Source of the DNA: Magnetospirillum sp902729445
Lineage (GTDB): Bacteria; Pseudomonadota; Alphaproteobacteria; Rhodospirillales; Magnetospirillaceae
Direction of reading: 5' to 3'
Assembly: GCF_902729445.1 (NCBI RefSeq)
Contig: NZ_CACVCE010000004.1
Span: 1-64,000 of the forward strand
DNA length: 64,000 bases
Shown here one piece after another: positions 26,431 through 34,374 of the stretch. The translations under genes were made by a program, and so were the position numbers. Position 1 is the first letter of the stretch; every line of letters begins with the position of its first letter. The notes beneath the pieces are model-generated. The model was not told the DNA's origin and ran no database searches. It was given only the letters and a program-made list of their open reading frames with translations.

Positions 26431-27459
26431 ATGATCATCGATATCCACGGGCACTACACCACGGCACCCAAGGCGTTGGAGGATTGGCGCAACCGCCAGA
26501 TCGCCGGCCTGAAGGACCCAAGCCAGGCCCCGAAAGTGTCCGAGCTGGCCATCAGCGACGACGAATTGCGCGAAAGCATCGAGACCAACCAGTTGGCCAA
26601 GATGAAGGAACGCGGGTCGGACCTGACGGTGTTCTCGCCCCGGGCCAGCTTCATGGCCCACCATATCGGTGATTTCGCCACCAGCTCGACCTGGGCCGCC
26701 ATCTGCAACGAGCTGTGCGCCCGGGTGGCGGGGCTGTTCCCCGACAATTTCATCGGGGCGGCGATGCTGCCGCAATCGCCGGGAATCGATCCCAAGACCT
26801 GCATCCCCGAGATCGAGAAGTGCGTCAAGGAATACGGCTTCGTCGCCATCAACCTCAATCCCGACCCGTCGGGCGGACATTGGACCTCGCCGCCCTTGTC
26901 CGACCGCCATTGGTACCCGATCTACGAGGCGATGGTCGAATACGAGCTGCCGGCCATGGTCCACGTCTCGACCTCGTGCAATGCCTGTTTCCACACCACC
27001 GGGGCGCATTACCTGAACGCCGACACCACCGCCTTCATGCAGTGCCTGACCAGCGACCTGTTCAAGGACTTCCCGACCTTGAAGTTCATCATCCCCCATG
27101 GCGGCGGGGCGGTGCCCTATCATTGGGGCCGCTTCCGGGGCCTGGCGCAGGAGCTGAAGAAGCCTCTCTTACGCGAGCATCTGCTCCACAACATCTTCTT
27201 CGACACCTGCGTCTACCATCAGCCGGGCATCGACCTGCTGACCAAGGTCATCCCGGTGGACAACATCTTGTTCGCGTCCGAGATGATCGGGGCGGTGCGC
27301 GGCATCGACCCCGAGACCGGGCATTATTACGACGACACCAAGCGCTATATCGAGGCGACGCTGAACCTGTCGGCCGAGGACCGTTACAAGGTCTATGAGG
27401 GCAACGCGCGCCGCGTCTATCCCCGCCTGGACCGGGCGCTGAAGGCTAAGGGAAAGTGA
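26431..27459 (+). CDS. ligJ: 4-oxalomesaconate hydratase LigJ
   Basis: A 342-residue amidohydrolase-fold enzyme with the metal-binding HGH at residues 6-8 and a further HGGGAVPYHWGR motif. Length and sequence agree with LigJ of Sphingobium SYK-6, which hydrates oxalomesaconate to 4-carboxy-4-hydroxy-2-oxoadipate (CHA). It lies between gallate dioxygenase and the CHA aldolase, exactly where the pathway needs it, and also serves the protocatechuate 4,5-cleavage branch. An unrelated GalB-type hydratase performs this step in Pseudomonas. Confidence 0.92.
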   Translation: MIIDIHGHYTTAPKALEDWRNRQIAGLKDPSQAPKVSELAISDDELRESIETNQLAKMKERGSDLTVFSPRASFMAHHIGDFATSSTWAAICNELCARVAGLFPDNFIGAAMLPQSPGIDPKTCIPEIEKCVKEYGFVAINLNPDPSGGHWTSPPLSDRHWYPIYEAMVEYELPAMVHVSTSCNACFHTTGAHYLNADTTAFMQCLTSDLFKDFPTLKFIIPHGGGAVPYHWGRFRGLAQELKKPLLREHLLHNIFFDTCVYHQPGIDLLTKVIPVDNILFASEMIGAVRGIDPETGHYYDDTKRYIEATLNLSAEDRYKVYEGNARRVYPRLDRALKAKGK

Positions 27460-27461
27460 CC

Positions 27462-28145
27462 ATGAACAATCTGGGAATCGTGAAGCGCAATATCGACCGC
27501 GCCGACCGGGCGGCGGTGGAAAAGCTGGCCGGCTTCGGAATCGCCACCATCCACGAGGCCATGGGCCGGGTCGGGCTGATGAAGCCCACTATGCGGCCGA
27601 TCTATCCGGGCGCCCGGCTTTGCGGCACCGCGGTCACGGTCTTGCTGCATCCCGGCGACAATTGGATGATGCATGTGGCGGCCGAGCAGATACAGCCCGG
27701 CGACGTGGTGGTGGCGGCGATTTCCGCCGAATGCACCGACGGCTTCTTCGGCGACCTGCTGGCCACCTCGTTTCGGGCCCGCGGCGCGGTGGGTCTGGTG
27801 ATCGATGCCGGCGTGCGCGACGTGCGCGACCTGACCGAGATGGGATTCCCGGTCTTTTCCAAATGCATCAGCGCCAAGGGCACCATCAAGGCGACCTTGG
27901 GCAGCGTCAACATCCCCGTCGTCTGCGCCGGGGCATTGGTCAATCCCGGCGACGTGGTGGCCGCCGACGATGACGGCGTGGTGGTGGTTCCGGCTGCAGT
28001 GGCTGCCCAAGCAGCGGAAGCGGCCGCCGCGCGCGAGGCCAACGAGGCGTCGAAGCGCGCCCGCCTGGCTGCCGGCGAACTGGGGCTGGACATGTATGAC
28101 ATGCGCGGCGCCCTGGCCAAGGCGGGGCTGAAATATATCGACTGA
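27462..28145 (+). CDS. ligK: 4-carboxy-4-hydroxy-2-oxoadipate aldolase LigK
   Basis: A 227-residue RraA-fold class II aldolase. The GLVIDAGVRDVRDL segment supplies the substrate Arg and metal-binding Asp of the family, and ISAECTDGFFGDLLATSF forms the active-site loop. It cleaves CHA to pyruvate and oxaloacetate, the last step of the pathway, and may also decarboxylate oxaloacetate. A GTG at 27456 overlapping the ligJ stop is an alternative start; I prefer the ATG at 27462. The gene converges with pobA, leaving only 3 bp between their stops. Confidence 0.92.
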   Translation: MNNLGIVKRNIDRADRAAVEKLAGFGIATIHEAMGRVGLMKPTMRPIYPGARLCGTAVTVLLHPGDNWMMHVAAEQIQPGDVVVAAISAECTDGFFGDLLATSFRARGAVGLVIDAGVRDVRDLTEMGFPVFSKCISAKGTIKATLGSVNIPVVCAGALVNPGDVVAADDDGVVVVPAAVAAQAAEAAAAREANEASKRARLAAGELGLDMYDMRGALAKAGLKYID

Positions 28146-28148
28146 GCC

Positions 28149-29324
28149 TCACTCCTCGAACGGCAATCCGACATAGTTCTCGGCCAGGGTGGTGCGGCCG
28201 GCGTGGGAATGCAGGACGTAATCCAGCTCGGCTTCCAATGCCCGTTGCTCGAAGGGCAGGGTGTCGGGGAACACGTGCAACAGGTTGGTCATCCACCAGG
28301 AAAAACGCTCGGCTTTCCACACGCGGCGCAGGGCTCGTTCGGAATAGCGGTCGATCCCGTGCGAACTGCCGCCGTAATACTCGATCAAGGCGTGGCCCAG
28401 AAAGCGCACGTCCGACGCCGCCAGGTTCAGGCCCTTGGCCCCGGTCGGCGGCACGATATGGGCGGCGTCGCCGGCCAGGAACAGCCGGCCGAAGCGCATC
28501 GGCTCGGCGACGAAGCTGCGCAACGGGGCGATGCTTTTTTCCAGGGCCGGGCCGGTGACCAGCGACTGCCGGGCCTCTGCGTCCAGGCGCAGGCGTAATT
28601 CGTCCCAGAAGCGTTGATCCGACCAGTCGTCGACCTTGTCCGACAGTGGCACCTGCAGATAATAGCGCGACCGCGTCCGCGATCGCATCGAGCACAGGGC
28701 GAAGCCGCGCGGGTGCTTGGCATAGATCAGCTCGTCGCAGACCGGCGGCGTGTCGGACAACAGGCCCAGCCAGCCGAATGGATAGATCCGCTCGAAAAGC
28801 CGGATGGAATCCTTCGGCACCGAAGCCCGGCACACGCCGTGGAAGCCGTCGCAGCCGGCGATGAAATCGCAGTGAATGTCGTGGCGGATTCCGTCCTTCA
28901 CATAGCTGACGGTGGGGTGATCGCCGTCGAAGCCGCTGATGGCCACCTCCTTGGCTTCGTAGACCGTCGTCAGGCCGGCCGCCTTGCGCGCGTCCATCAG
29001 GTCGCGGGTCAGCTCGGTCTGGCCATAGACCATCACCTGCTTGCCGCCGGTCAGGCCGTGCAGGTCGATGCGGTGGCGCTTTCCCTCGACCAGCAGCTCG
29101 ATGCCGTGATGGGGCAGGCCTTGGGCATGCATGCGCGCGCCGACGCCTGCTTCGTCCAGCAGGTCGACGCACACCTGTTCCAGCACACCGGCGCGGATGC
29201 GGCCCAGAACATACTCGCCGGTATGGGCCTCGAGGATGATGGCATCGATGCCGGCTTTCGCCAGCAACTGCCCGAGAATCAAGCCGGAGGGGCCGGCTCC
29301 GATAATGGCGACTTGAACTTTCAT
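28149..29324 (-). CDS. pobA: 4-hydroxybenzoate 3-monooxygenase PobA
   Basis: A 391-residue flavoprotein hydroxylase, the usual PobA length. The FAD dinucleotide motif GAGPSG is at residues 9-14, the second FAD motif FLAGDAAHIVPPTGAKG is near the C-terminal third, and the DG motif region AGCDGFHGVCR is present. It converts 4-hydroxybenzoate to protocatechuate using NAD(P)H and oxygen, feeding LigAB encoded 40 bp upstream. The ATG at 29324 is directly before the FAD motif; the frame upstream of it is not conserved. Confidence 0.92.
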   Translation of the reverse strand: MKVQVAIIGAGPSGLILGQLLAKAGIDAIILEAHTGEYVLGRIRAGVLEQVCVDLLDEAGVGARMHAQGLPHHGIELLVEGKRHRIDLHGLTGGKQVMVYGQTELTRDLMDARKAAGLTTVYEAKEVAISGFDGDHPTVSYVKDGIRHDIHCDFIAGCDGFHGVCRASVPKDSIRLFERIYPFGWLGLLSDTPPVCDELIYAKHPRGFALCSMRSRTRSRYYLQVPLSDKVDDWSDQRFWDELRLRLDAEARQSLVTGPALEKSIAPLRSFVAEPMRFGRLFLAGDAAHIVPPTGAKGLNLAASDVRFLGHALIEYYGGSSHGIDRYSERALRRVWKAERFSWWMTNLLHVFPDTLPFEQRALEAELDYVLHSHAGRTTLAENYVGLPFEE

Positions 29325-29364
29325 CTCTCGTCTCCGTCCGGCCCCCCCGTTGTGTCGAAGGCGT

Positions 29365-30204
29365 CTACAGGCTTTCCATCGCCAGCGTTCCGGCGGCGGT
29401 GTTCGAGATGGGGATGTGGTAGTTGCGGTGGACCACACCAACCTTGTCGCCCAGGGCGCCGCGGCAGGTGACCCAGTTCAGCAGCTCGACACCTTGCGTG
29501 CCGGTCAGCTCGACGATGTCGGGGATGGAATATTGGCTGACCCAGTCGGGGTCGGTGACCAGCTTGTCCATGAATTCCAGGTCGAACGTCTTGTTGATGA
29601 AGCCGGCCCGTTCGCCGTCCAGCTGATGCGACAGGCCGCCGGTGCCCAGCACCACCACCCGGGCATCCGAATCCCACGATTCGATGGCCTTCCTGATGGC
29701 CCGACCGAAGGCCAGGCACCGCTTCGCCGACGGCAGCGGGAACTGCACGGTGTTCTGGCACACCGGAACGGTGCGGATCGAGCCGGCCTGGCGGTTGGGC
29801 AGCAACAGGTCGATGGGGATGGTGAAGGCGTGATCGACCAGCATTTCCTGACAGGTGGTCAGGTCGAACTCGTCCTCGATCAGGCTGTCGATCATGTGCC
29901 ACGACAGGTCCTGGTCACCCATGAACGAGCCGGTGGTGGGAATGCCCCAGCCCTCGTCGGCATGGTGGTATTCGGGCGCGGCGCCGATCGAGAAGGTCGG
30001 CATCTTGTCGAGGAAGAAGTTCAGGCCATGGTCGTTATAGACCACCACCGCGACGTCCGGCTTGACCTTGTCCAGCCAGGCGTGGATCGGCGGGAAGCCG
30101 TCGAAGAAAGGCTTCCAATAGGGGTCCTGGTGAAGATTCTTGGCGATGGCGCGTCCGATATAGGGGACATGGGTGGTGCAGATGCCGCCGACGATCTTGG
30201 CCAT
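29365..30204 (-). CDS. ligB: Protocatechuate 4,5-dioxygenase beta subunit LigB
   Basis: A 279-residue catalytic subunit. His12, His59 and Glu240 match the Fe(II) ligands of SYK-6 LigB (12, 61, 242) with a constant two-residue shift, and His193 in GLSHQLDG matches the catalytic base. It cleaves protocatechuate to 4-carboxy-2-hydroxymuconate-6-semialdehyde. The ATG at 30204 lies 2 bp after the ligA stop, giving the expected coupled LigA-LigB expression. Confidence 0.93.
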   Translation of the reverse strand: MAKIVGGICTTHVPYIGRAIAKNLHQDPYWKPFFDGFPPIHAWLDKVKPDVAVVVYNDHGLNFFLDKMPTFSIGAAPEYHHADEGWGIPTTGSFMGDQDLSWHMIDSLIEDEFDLTTCQEMLVDHAFTIPIDLLLPNRQAGSIRTVPVCQNTVQFPLPSAKRCLAFGRAIRKAIESWDSDARVVVLGTGGLSHQLDGERAGFINKTFDLEFMDKLVTDPDWVSQYSIPDIVELTGTQGVELLNWVTCRGALGDKVGVVHRNYHIPISNTAAGTLAMESL

Positions 30205-30205
30205 G

Positions 30206-30559
30206 TCAGTTTCTCCCCGCTTCGACCAGCTTGGCCATGAATTCTTCCTTGGTGACGCCGGTCTGCTGGGCGCCGACATCTTGCATGTCCAGCTTGTAGA
30301 TGCCGCCCAGCTTGGCGATGAAATAGGCGTTGCCGCCGGCCGCCAGCATGTCCAAGACCTGCAGCGACAAGACGGCCTTTTTCTGTTGGTGGTTCAGGGC
30401 GAACTTGTCGCAATAGGCGGCGGGGTCGGCCAGGAATTCCTGGCGGTTTTCCTCGGAATTGAACGAATAGCACATCTTGTTCAGGGCATAGCCCTTGCGG
30501 GCCATGTCGCCGTCGAAGATGGTCGTGCCGGGGATGACACGTTTGGTCTTGCTAGCCAC
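30206..30559 (-). CDS. ligA: Protocatechuate 4,5-dioxygenase alpha subunit LigA
   Basis: A 117-residue small helical subunit that caps the LigB active site. It contains MCYSFNSEENRQEFLADPAA and the C-terminal GGNAYFIAKLGGIY segment characteristic of LigA. I chose the GTG at 30559, preceded by CAGGAGGAAACCACC; longer in-frame starts would lie in the aldo/keto reductase gene and add low-complexity residues. It overlaps that gene by 8 bp. Confidence 0.9.
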   Translation of the reverse strand: MASKTKRVIPGTTIFDGDMARKGYALNKMCYSFNSEENRQEFLADPAAYCDKFALNHQQKKAVLSLQVLDMLAAGGNAYFIAKLGGIYKLDMQDVGAQQTGVTKEEFMAKLVEAGRN

Positions 30560-31568
30560 GGTGGTTTCCTCCTGTATCGAATTCTTCCGTGTCGATTTCG
30601 CTCTGGGTGGCGGGGTTGTATCTGGCCCCTGACACGGTGGATGGGTTGATGAGTTGGTCCAGCCGCCGGGTGATATCGGCGGGCAGGGCGACGGCGTCGG
30701 CACCCAGGTTTTCTTCCAGGTGGCCGGTTGATTTGGTGCCGAACAACGCGACGATGTGGTCGCCCTTGGACAGCACCCAGGCCAGGGCCAATTGCGCCGG
30801 CGTGCAGCCGATTTCAGCCGCGATGGCGAAGAAGCCCGGCAACAGGTCCAGATTCTTGCGGTAATGCGCTTCGTCGAAGCGGGGCATCTGGCGGCGGATA
30901 TCCTTGTCTTCCAACTGACGGGCCGGATCGGTCAGGGTGCCGGTCAGGAAGCCGCGCGCCAGCGGGCTGAAGGCGACCAGGGCCGCGCCCAGCTCGCGAC
31001 AGGTTTCCAGCACGGCGATTTCCGGGTTGCGGGTCCACAGCGAATATTCGCTTTGCACCGCCGTCACCGGATGGACGCTATGGGCACGGCGGATGGTGGC
31101 GGCCGACACTTCCGACAGGCCGATGGTCCTGATCTTGCCGGCGGTCACCAGATCGGCCAGGGCGCCGGTGCTGTCCTCGATCGGGACCTGCTTGTCCAGG
31201 CGGTGCAGGTAGTAAAGGTCGATCACCTCGGTCCCCAGGCGGGCCAGGGCCTCGTCGCAGGTGCGTTTGATGGTCTCGGGGCGGCCGTCGATGACCCGCT
31301 TGCCGTCCACCCCGGTCATGCCGCACTTGCTGGCCAGCACGATACGGTCGCGGTAGGGCTTCAGGATCGGCCCGACCAGGGATTCGTTGGCCCCGAAGCC
31401 GTACAGCGCCGCGGTGTCGAAGAAATCGACGCCCCGGTCCAGGGCGGTCAGCAGCACCCGTTCGGCGGTCGCCCGGTCGGGCGGCGTGCCATAGGCGTGG
31501 CTGAGATTCATGCAGCCCAGCGACAGGCCGGCGACGTCGAAGGGGCCTATGGCGCGACGGATGCGCAT
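30552..31568 (-). CDS. Aldo/keto reductase in the lig operon
   Basis: A 338-residue NADPH-type aldo/keto reductase. The catalytic tetrad is visible: Asp and Tyr in FFDTAALYGFG, Lys in VLASKCG and His in YYLHRLD; the cofactor loop near GTKSTGHLEENLGA is also present. It is placed between ligC and ligA with an 8-bp overlap, so it belongs to the operon although no known step of the protocatechuate 4,5-pathway needs it. It could reduce an aromatic or ring-fission aldehyde, perhaps detoxifying a semialdehyde. That role is speculative. Confidence 0.88.
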   Translation of the reverse strand: MRIRRAIGPFDVAGLSLGCMNLSHAYGTPPDRATAERVLLTALDRGVDFFDTAALYGFGANESLVGPILKPYRDRIVLASKCGMTGVDGKRVIDGRPETIKRTCDEALARLGTEVIDLYYLHRLDKQVPIEDSTGALADLVTAGKIRTIGLSEVSAATIRRAHSVHPVTAVQSEYSLWTRNPEIAVLETCRELGAALVAFSPLARGFLTGTLTDPARQLEDKDIRRQMPRFDEAHYRKNLDLLPGFFAIAAEIGCTPAQLALAWVLSKGDHIVALFGTKSTGHLEENLGADAVALPADITRRLDQLINPSTVSGARYNPATQSEIDTEEFDTGGNHRG

Positions 31569-31571
31569 GGT

Positions 31572-32531
31572 CTAGCGCCCGTTCAATTGCTGTTCCAGGG
31601 CGTGCAGCGTCTGGTAGCAGGGCAGCACCTTGCCCACCGAGGCGTTGGGCTCGCGGCCCTCGCGGATGGCGGCGACGAATTCGCGGTCCTGCAGCTCGAT
31701 GCCGTTCATCGACACGTCGACCGTCGAGACGTCGATGGCCTGTTCCTTGCCGTCCACCAGATCGTCATAGCGGGCGATATAGGTGCCGCTGTCGCCGATA
31801 TAGCGAAAGAAAGTCCCCAGCGGGCCGTCATTGTTGAAGGACAAGGACAGGGTGCAGATGGCGCCGGTGCTGGCTTTCAACTGGATCGACATATCCATGG
31901 CGATGCCCAGGGTCGGATGGATCGGGCCTTGCATGGCGTTGGCGGCGACGATGGCGCCGCCGGCCTGATAGGCGAACAGATCGACGGTGTGGGCGGCGTG
32001 GTGCCACAGCAGATGGTCGGTCCAGCAGCGCGGCTGGCCCAGGGCGTTGATGTTGGTCCGGCGGAAGAAATAGGTCTGCACATCCATCTGCTGGATGGTG
32101 AACTGGCCGGCCTTGATCTTGTTGTGGACCCATTGATGGCTGGGATTGAAGCGCCGGGTATGGCCGCACATGGCGACCAGGCCGGTCTGCTGTTGCAGGG
32201 CGACCACCGCTTCGGCGTCGGCCAGGCTGTCGGCCAGCGGAATCTCGATCATCACATGCTTGCCGGCCTTCAGGCAGGCCATGCCCTGCGCGGCGTGCAG
32301 CGGCGTCGGCGTGGTCAGGATCACCGCGTCCACCTCGGGCCGGGCCAGGCAATCGGCCAGATCATGGGCGACATGACCAATGCCGTACTTGGCCGCCACC
32401 TCTTCCGGCTTGTCCTCGGGCCGGCTGGCCAGCGACACCACGCGAACGCCATCGATGGCCTTCAGGGCGTCGAGATGCTTGATGCCGAAGGCGCCGGCCC
32501 CGACCAGGGCGATGTTGACGGGCTTGCTCAT
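31572..32531 (-). CDS. ligC: 4-carboxy-2-hydroxymuconate-6-semialdehyde dehydrogenase LigC
   Basis: A 319-residue GFO/IDH/MocA-family dehydrogenase with the Rossmann motif GAGAFG at residues 11-16 and the GKHVMIEIPLADS segment of LigC. It oxidises the hemiacetal form of the ring-cleavage product to 2-pyrone-4,6-dicarboxylate with NADP. It sits between ligI and the aldo/keto reductase, 3-5 bp from each. The ATG at 32531 is used; an earlier start overlaps ligI without conservation. Confidence 0.9.
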   Translation of the reverse strand: MSKPVNIALVGAGAFGIKHLDALKAIDGVRVVSLASRPEDKPEEVAAKYGIGHVAHDLADCLARPEVDAVILTTPTPLHAAQGMACLKAGKHVMIEIPLADSLADAEAVVALQQQTGLVAMCGHTRRFNPSHQWVHNKIKAGQFTIQQMDVQTYFFRRTNINALGQPRCWTDHLLWHHAAHTVDLFAYQAGGAIVAANAMQGPIHPTLGIAMDMSIQLKASTGAICTLSLSFNNDGPLGTFFRYIGDSGTYIARYDDLVDGKEQAIDVSTVDVSMNGIELQDREFVAAIREGREPNASVGKVLPCYQTLHALEQQLNGR

Positions 32532-32536
32532 CGGGG

Positions 32537-33457
32537 TCAGATCCTTTCTTGGGGCCAATAAAGCCGCATGGGGTTGTCGACCAGCAGCTTCTTCTGCAAT
32601 TCGGCGGTCGGTGCGATGTGGGGGATGAAATCGACCAGAAGCCCGTCATCGGGCATGTGATCCTTCAGGTTGGGATGCGGCCAGTCGGTGCCCCACAGAA
32701 CGCGATCGGGGAAGGTTTCGACGATCCGCCGCGCGAAGGGGACCACGTCGCGATAGGCCGCCTGCTGGCCGTCCAGGGCCGGGGGGCCGGACAGCGACAG
32801 GCGCTCGGGGCAGCTGACCTTGCTCCAGACATTGGCATGCTCGCGCATGAATTTGACGAACAGTTCGAATTCGGGGCCGTCGACCGGCTTGGCGACGTCG
32901 GGCCGGCCCATATGATCGACCACCAATTCGGTCGGCAGGGCGGTGAAGAAGTCCCACAGTTCGGGCAGGTCGGCCGCCTCGAAATAGATCACCACGTGCC
33001 AGCCCAGGGGGGCGATGCGGGCGGCGATCTCCATCAACTCGTCCTTGGGGGTGAAATCGACCAGACGGCGGACGAAATTGAAGCGCACGCCGCGCACGCC
33101 GGCTTCGTGCATCGCCTGCAGGTCCTGGTCGGTGACGGTGCGCCGGACGGTGGCGATTCCGCGCGCCTTGCCGCCCGAATGGACCAGCGCATCGACCAAG
33201 GCGGAATTGTCGGCGCCGTGGCAGGTGGCCTGGACCACCACGTTGCGGGCAAAGCCCAGACGGTCGCGAAGGGCGAACAATTGGTCCTTCGAGGCGTCGC
33301 ACGGGGTGTATTTGCGCTCGGGCGCGAAGGGAAAGCGCTCGCCGGGGCCGAAGACGTGGCAATGGGCATCCACCGCGCCGGCCGGCAGGCGGAACTTGGG
33401 GGAAGAGGGGCCTTGGTACCAATCCAACCAGCCCGGGGTCTTTTCGAAACGGCTCAC
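32537..33457 (-). CDS. ligI: 2-pyrone-4,6-dicarboxylate lactonase LigI
   Basis: A 306-residue amidohydrolase-superfamily lactonase. The AHCHVFGP motif gives His32 and His34, and GTDWPHPN gives the catalytic Asp, in line with LigI of SYK-6, which works without a metal. It opens 2-pyrone-4,6-dicarboxylate to 4-oxalomesaconate. The GTG at 33457 overlaps the stop of the preceding gene (GTGA), showing translational coupling. An ATG start further upstream would lie in the neighbour. Confidence 0.9.
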   Translation of the reverse strand: MSRFEKTPGWLDWYQGPSSPKFRLPAGAVDAHCHVFGPGERFPFAPERKYTPCDASKDQLFALRDRLGFARNVVVQATCHGADNSALVDALVHSGGKARGIATVRRTVTDQDLQAMHEAGVRGVRFNFVRRLVDFTPKDELMEIAARIAPLGWHVVIYFEAADLPELWDFFTALPTELVVDHMGRPDVAKPVDGPEFELFVKFMREHANVWSKVSCPERLSLSGPPALDGQQAAYRDVVPFARRIVETFPDRVLWGTDWPHPNLKDHMPDDGLLVDFIPHIAPTAELQKKLLVDNPMRLYWPQERI

Positions 33458-34374
33458 TGGGCTTGATCCTTCAGCATGGCGATGATGCGGTCGGCCTCGG
33501 TGCGCCAGTCGCAGGATTTGGCGAAGCCGGGCGTGCCGCGTTGCCCGAACAATCCCTGGTCGGCCAGGTCGGCCATCTGCGCCTGACGCTCGGCGGTGCC
33601 GGCGGCCGATAAGGGGGCCAAGCCCATCTCGCTGACGGTGCGGGCGGATTCGCGCATTTCCTCGGCGCGGCGGCGGCCGTGCTGGATCACCCGCTGGAAG
33701 AAGTAGCTGCCCAGCTTTTCCCATTCCATGCCGGGGAAGGTCTCGACCAGCGAGGCGATCACCTGATCCTCGACGCCATAGGCCCTGGCGGCGGTGAAGC
33801 TTTCGATCACCATGGCTTCCAGGCCCTTGATCATCACCGAGCGGCACATCTTGGTGGCCGAAGCCACCCCCAGTTGGTCCGACGCCACCGTGGCGGCAAA
33901 GCCCAAGGCGTTGAGGCGGGGTTCCAACGCGGCGGCGTCGGGGCCGCCCAGCAGCAGCGGCACCTGGATGCGGGTCGGCGGCACCGAGGTCATCACCGCA
34001 CCCTCGACGAAGCGGCCGCCGACCCCGTTGACCAACTCGGCCGTCTCGATCTTGGCCTTGGGCGAGGCCGAATTGAAATCCAGGAACCAGGTGCCGGCGC
34101 CGATGCCCGGCACCGCGGCCCTGGCCGCCGACACCGATTGCGAGGCGGTCACCGCCGAGATGATCAGATCGGATCGGGCCGCCAGGGCGGCGTGGTCGGC
34201 GACCAGCTCCACCCCGAAGCGGGCGGCATGCTCGGCCAGTTCGGCCTTGGACGGGCCGGCCTGCTTGATGTCGTGGGCGAAGATGGCGATCTTTCGCGCC
34301 CGCAGATCCTCGGCCAGGATGCGGGCGACCTCGCCATAACCGATCAGGCCGATGGTGCGGATGTCCCTGTCCAT
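33454..34374 (-). CDS. 6-phosphogluconate dehydrogenase-like oxidoreductase (DUF1932 type)
   Basis: A 306-residue protein with an N-terminal Rossmann fold (TIGLIGYGEVARIL, about residues 7-20) and a helical C-terminal half of the DUF1932 type, including KMCRSVMIKGLEAMVIESF. It resembles beta-hydroxyacid dehydrogenases of the 6-phosphogluconate dehydrogenase family. It is coupled to ligU (stop/start sharing 1 bp) and to ligI (4-bp overlap), yet no known protocatechuate step requires it. It may reduce or oxidise a hydroxy-dicarboxylate such as an oxalomesaconate tautomer. Function not established. Confidence 0.82.
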   Translation of the reverse strand: MDRDIRTIGLIGYGEVARILAEDLRARKIAIFAHDIKQAGPSKAELAEHAARFGVELVADHAALAARSDLIISAVTASQSVSAARAAVPGIGAGTWFLDFNSASPKAKIETAELVNGVGGRFVEGAVMTSVPPTRIQVPLLLGGPDAAALEPRLNALGFAATVASDQLGVASATKMCRSVMIKGLEAMVIESFTAARAYGVEDQVIASLVETFPGMEWEKLGSYFFQRVIQHGRRRAEEMRESARTVSEMGLAPLSAAGTAERQAQMADLADQGLFGQRGTPGFAKSCDWRTEADRIIAMLKDQAQ

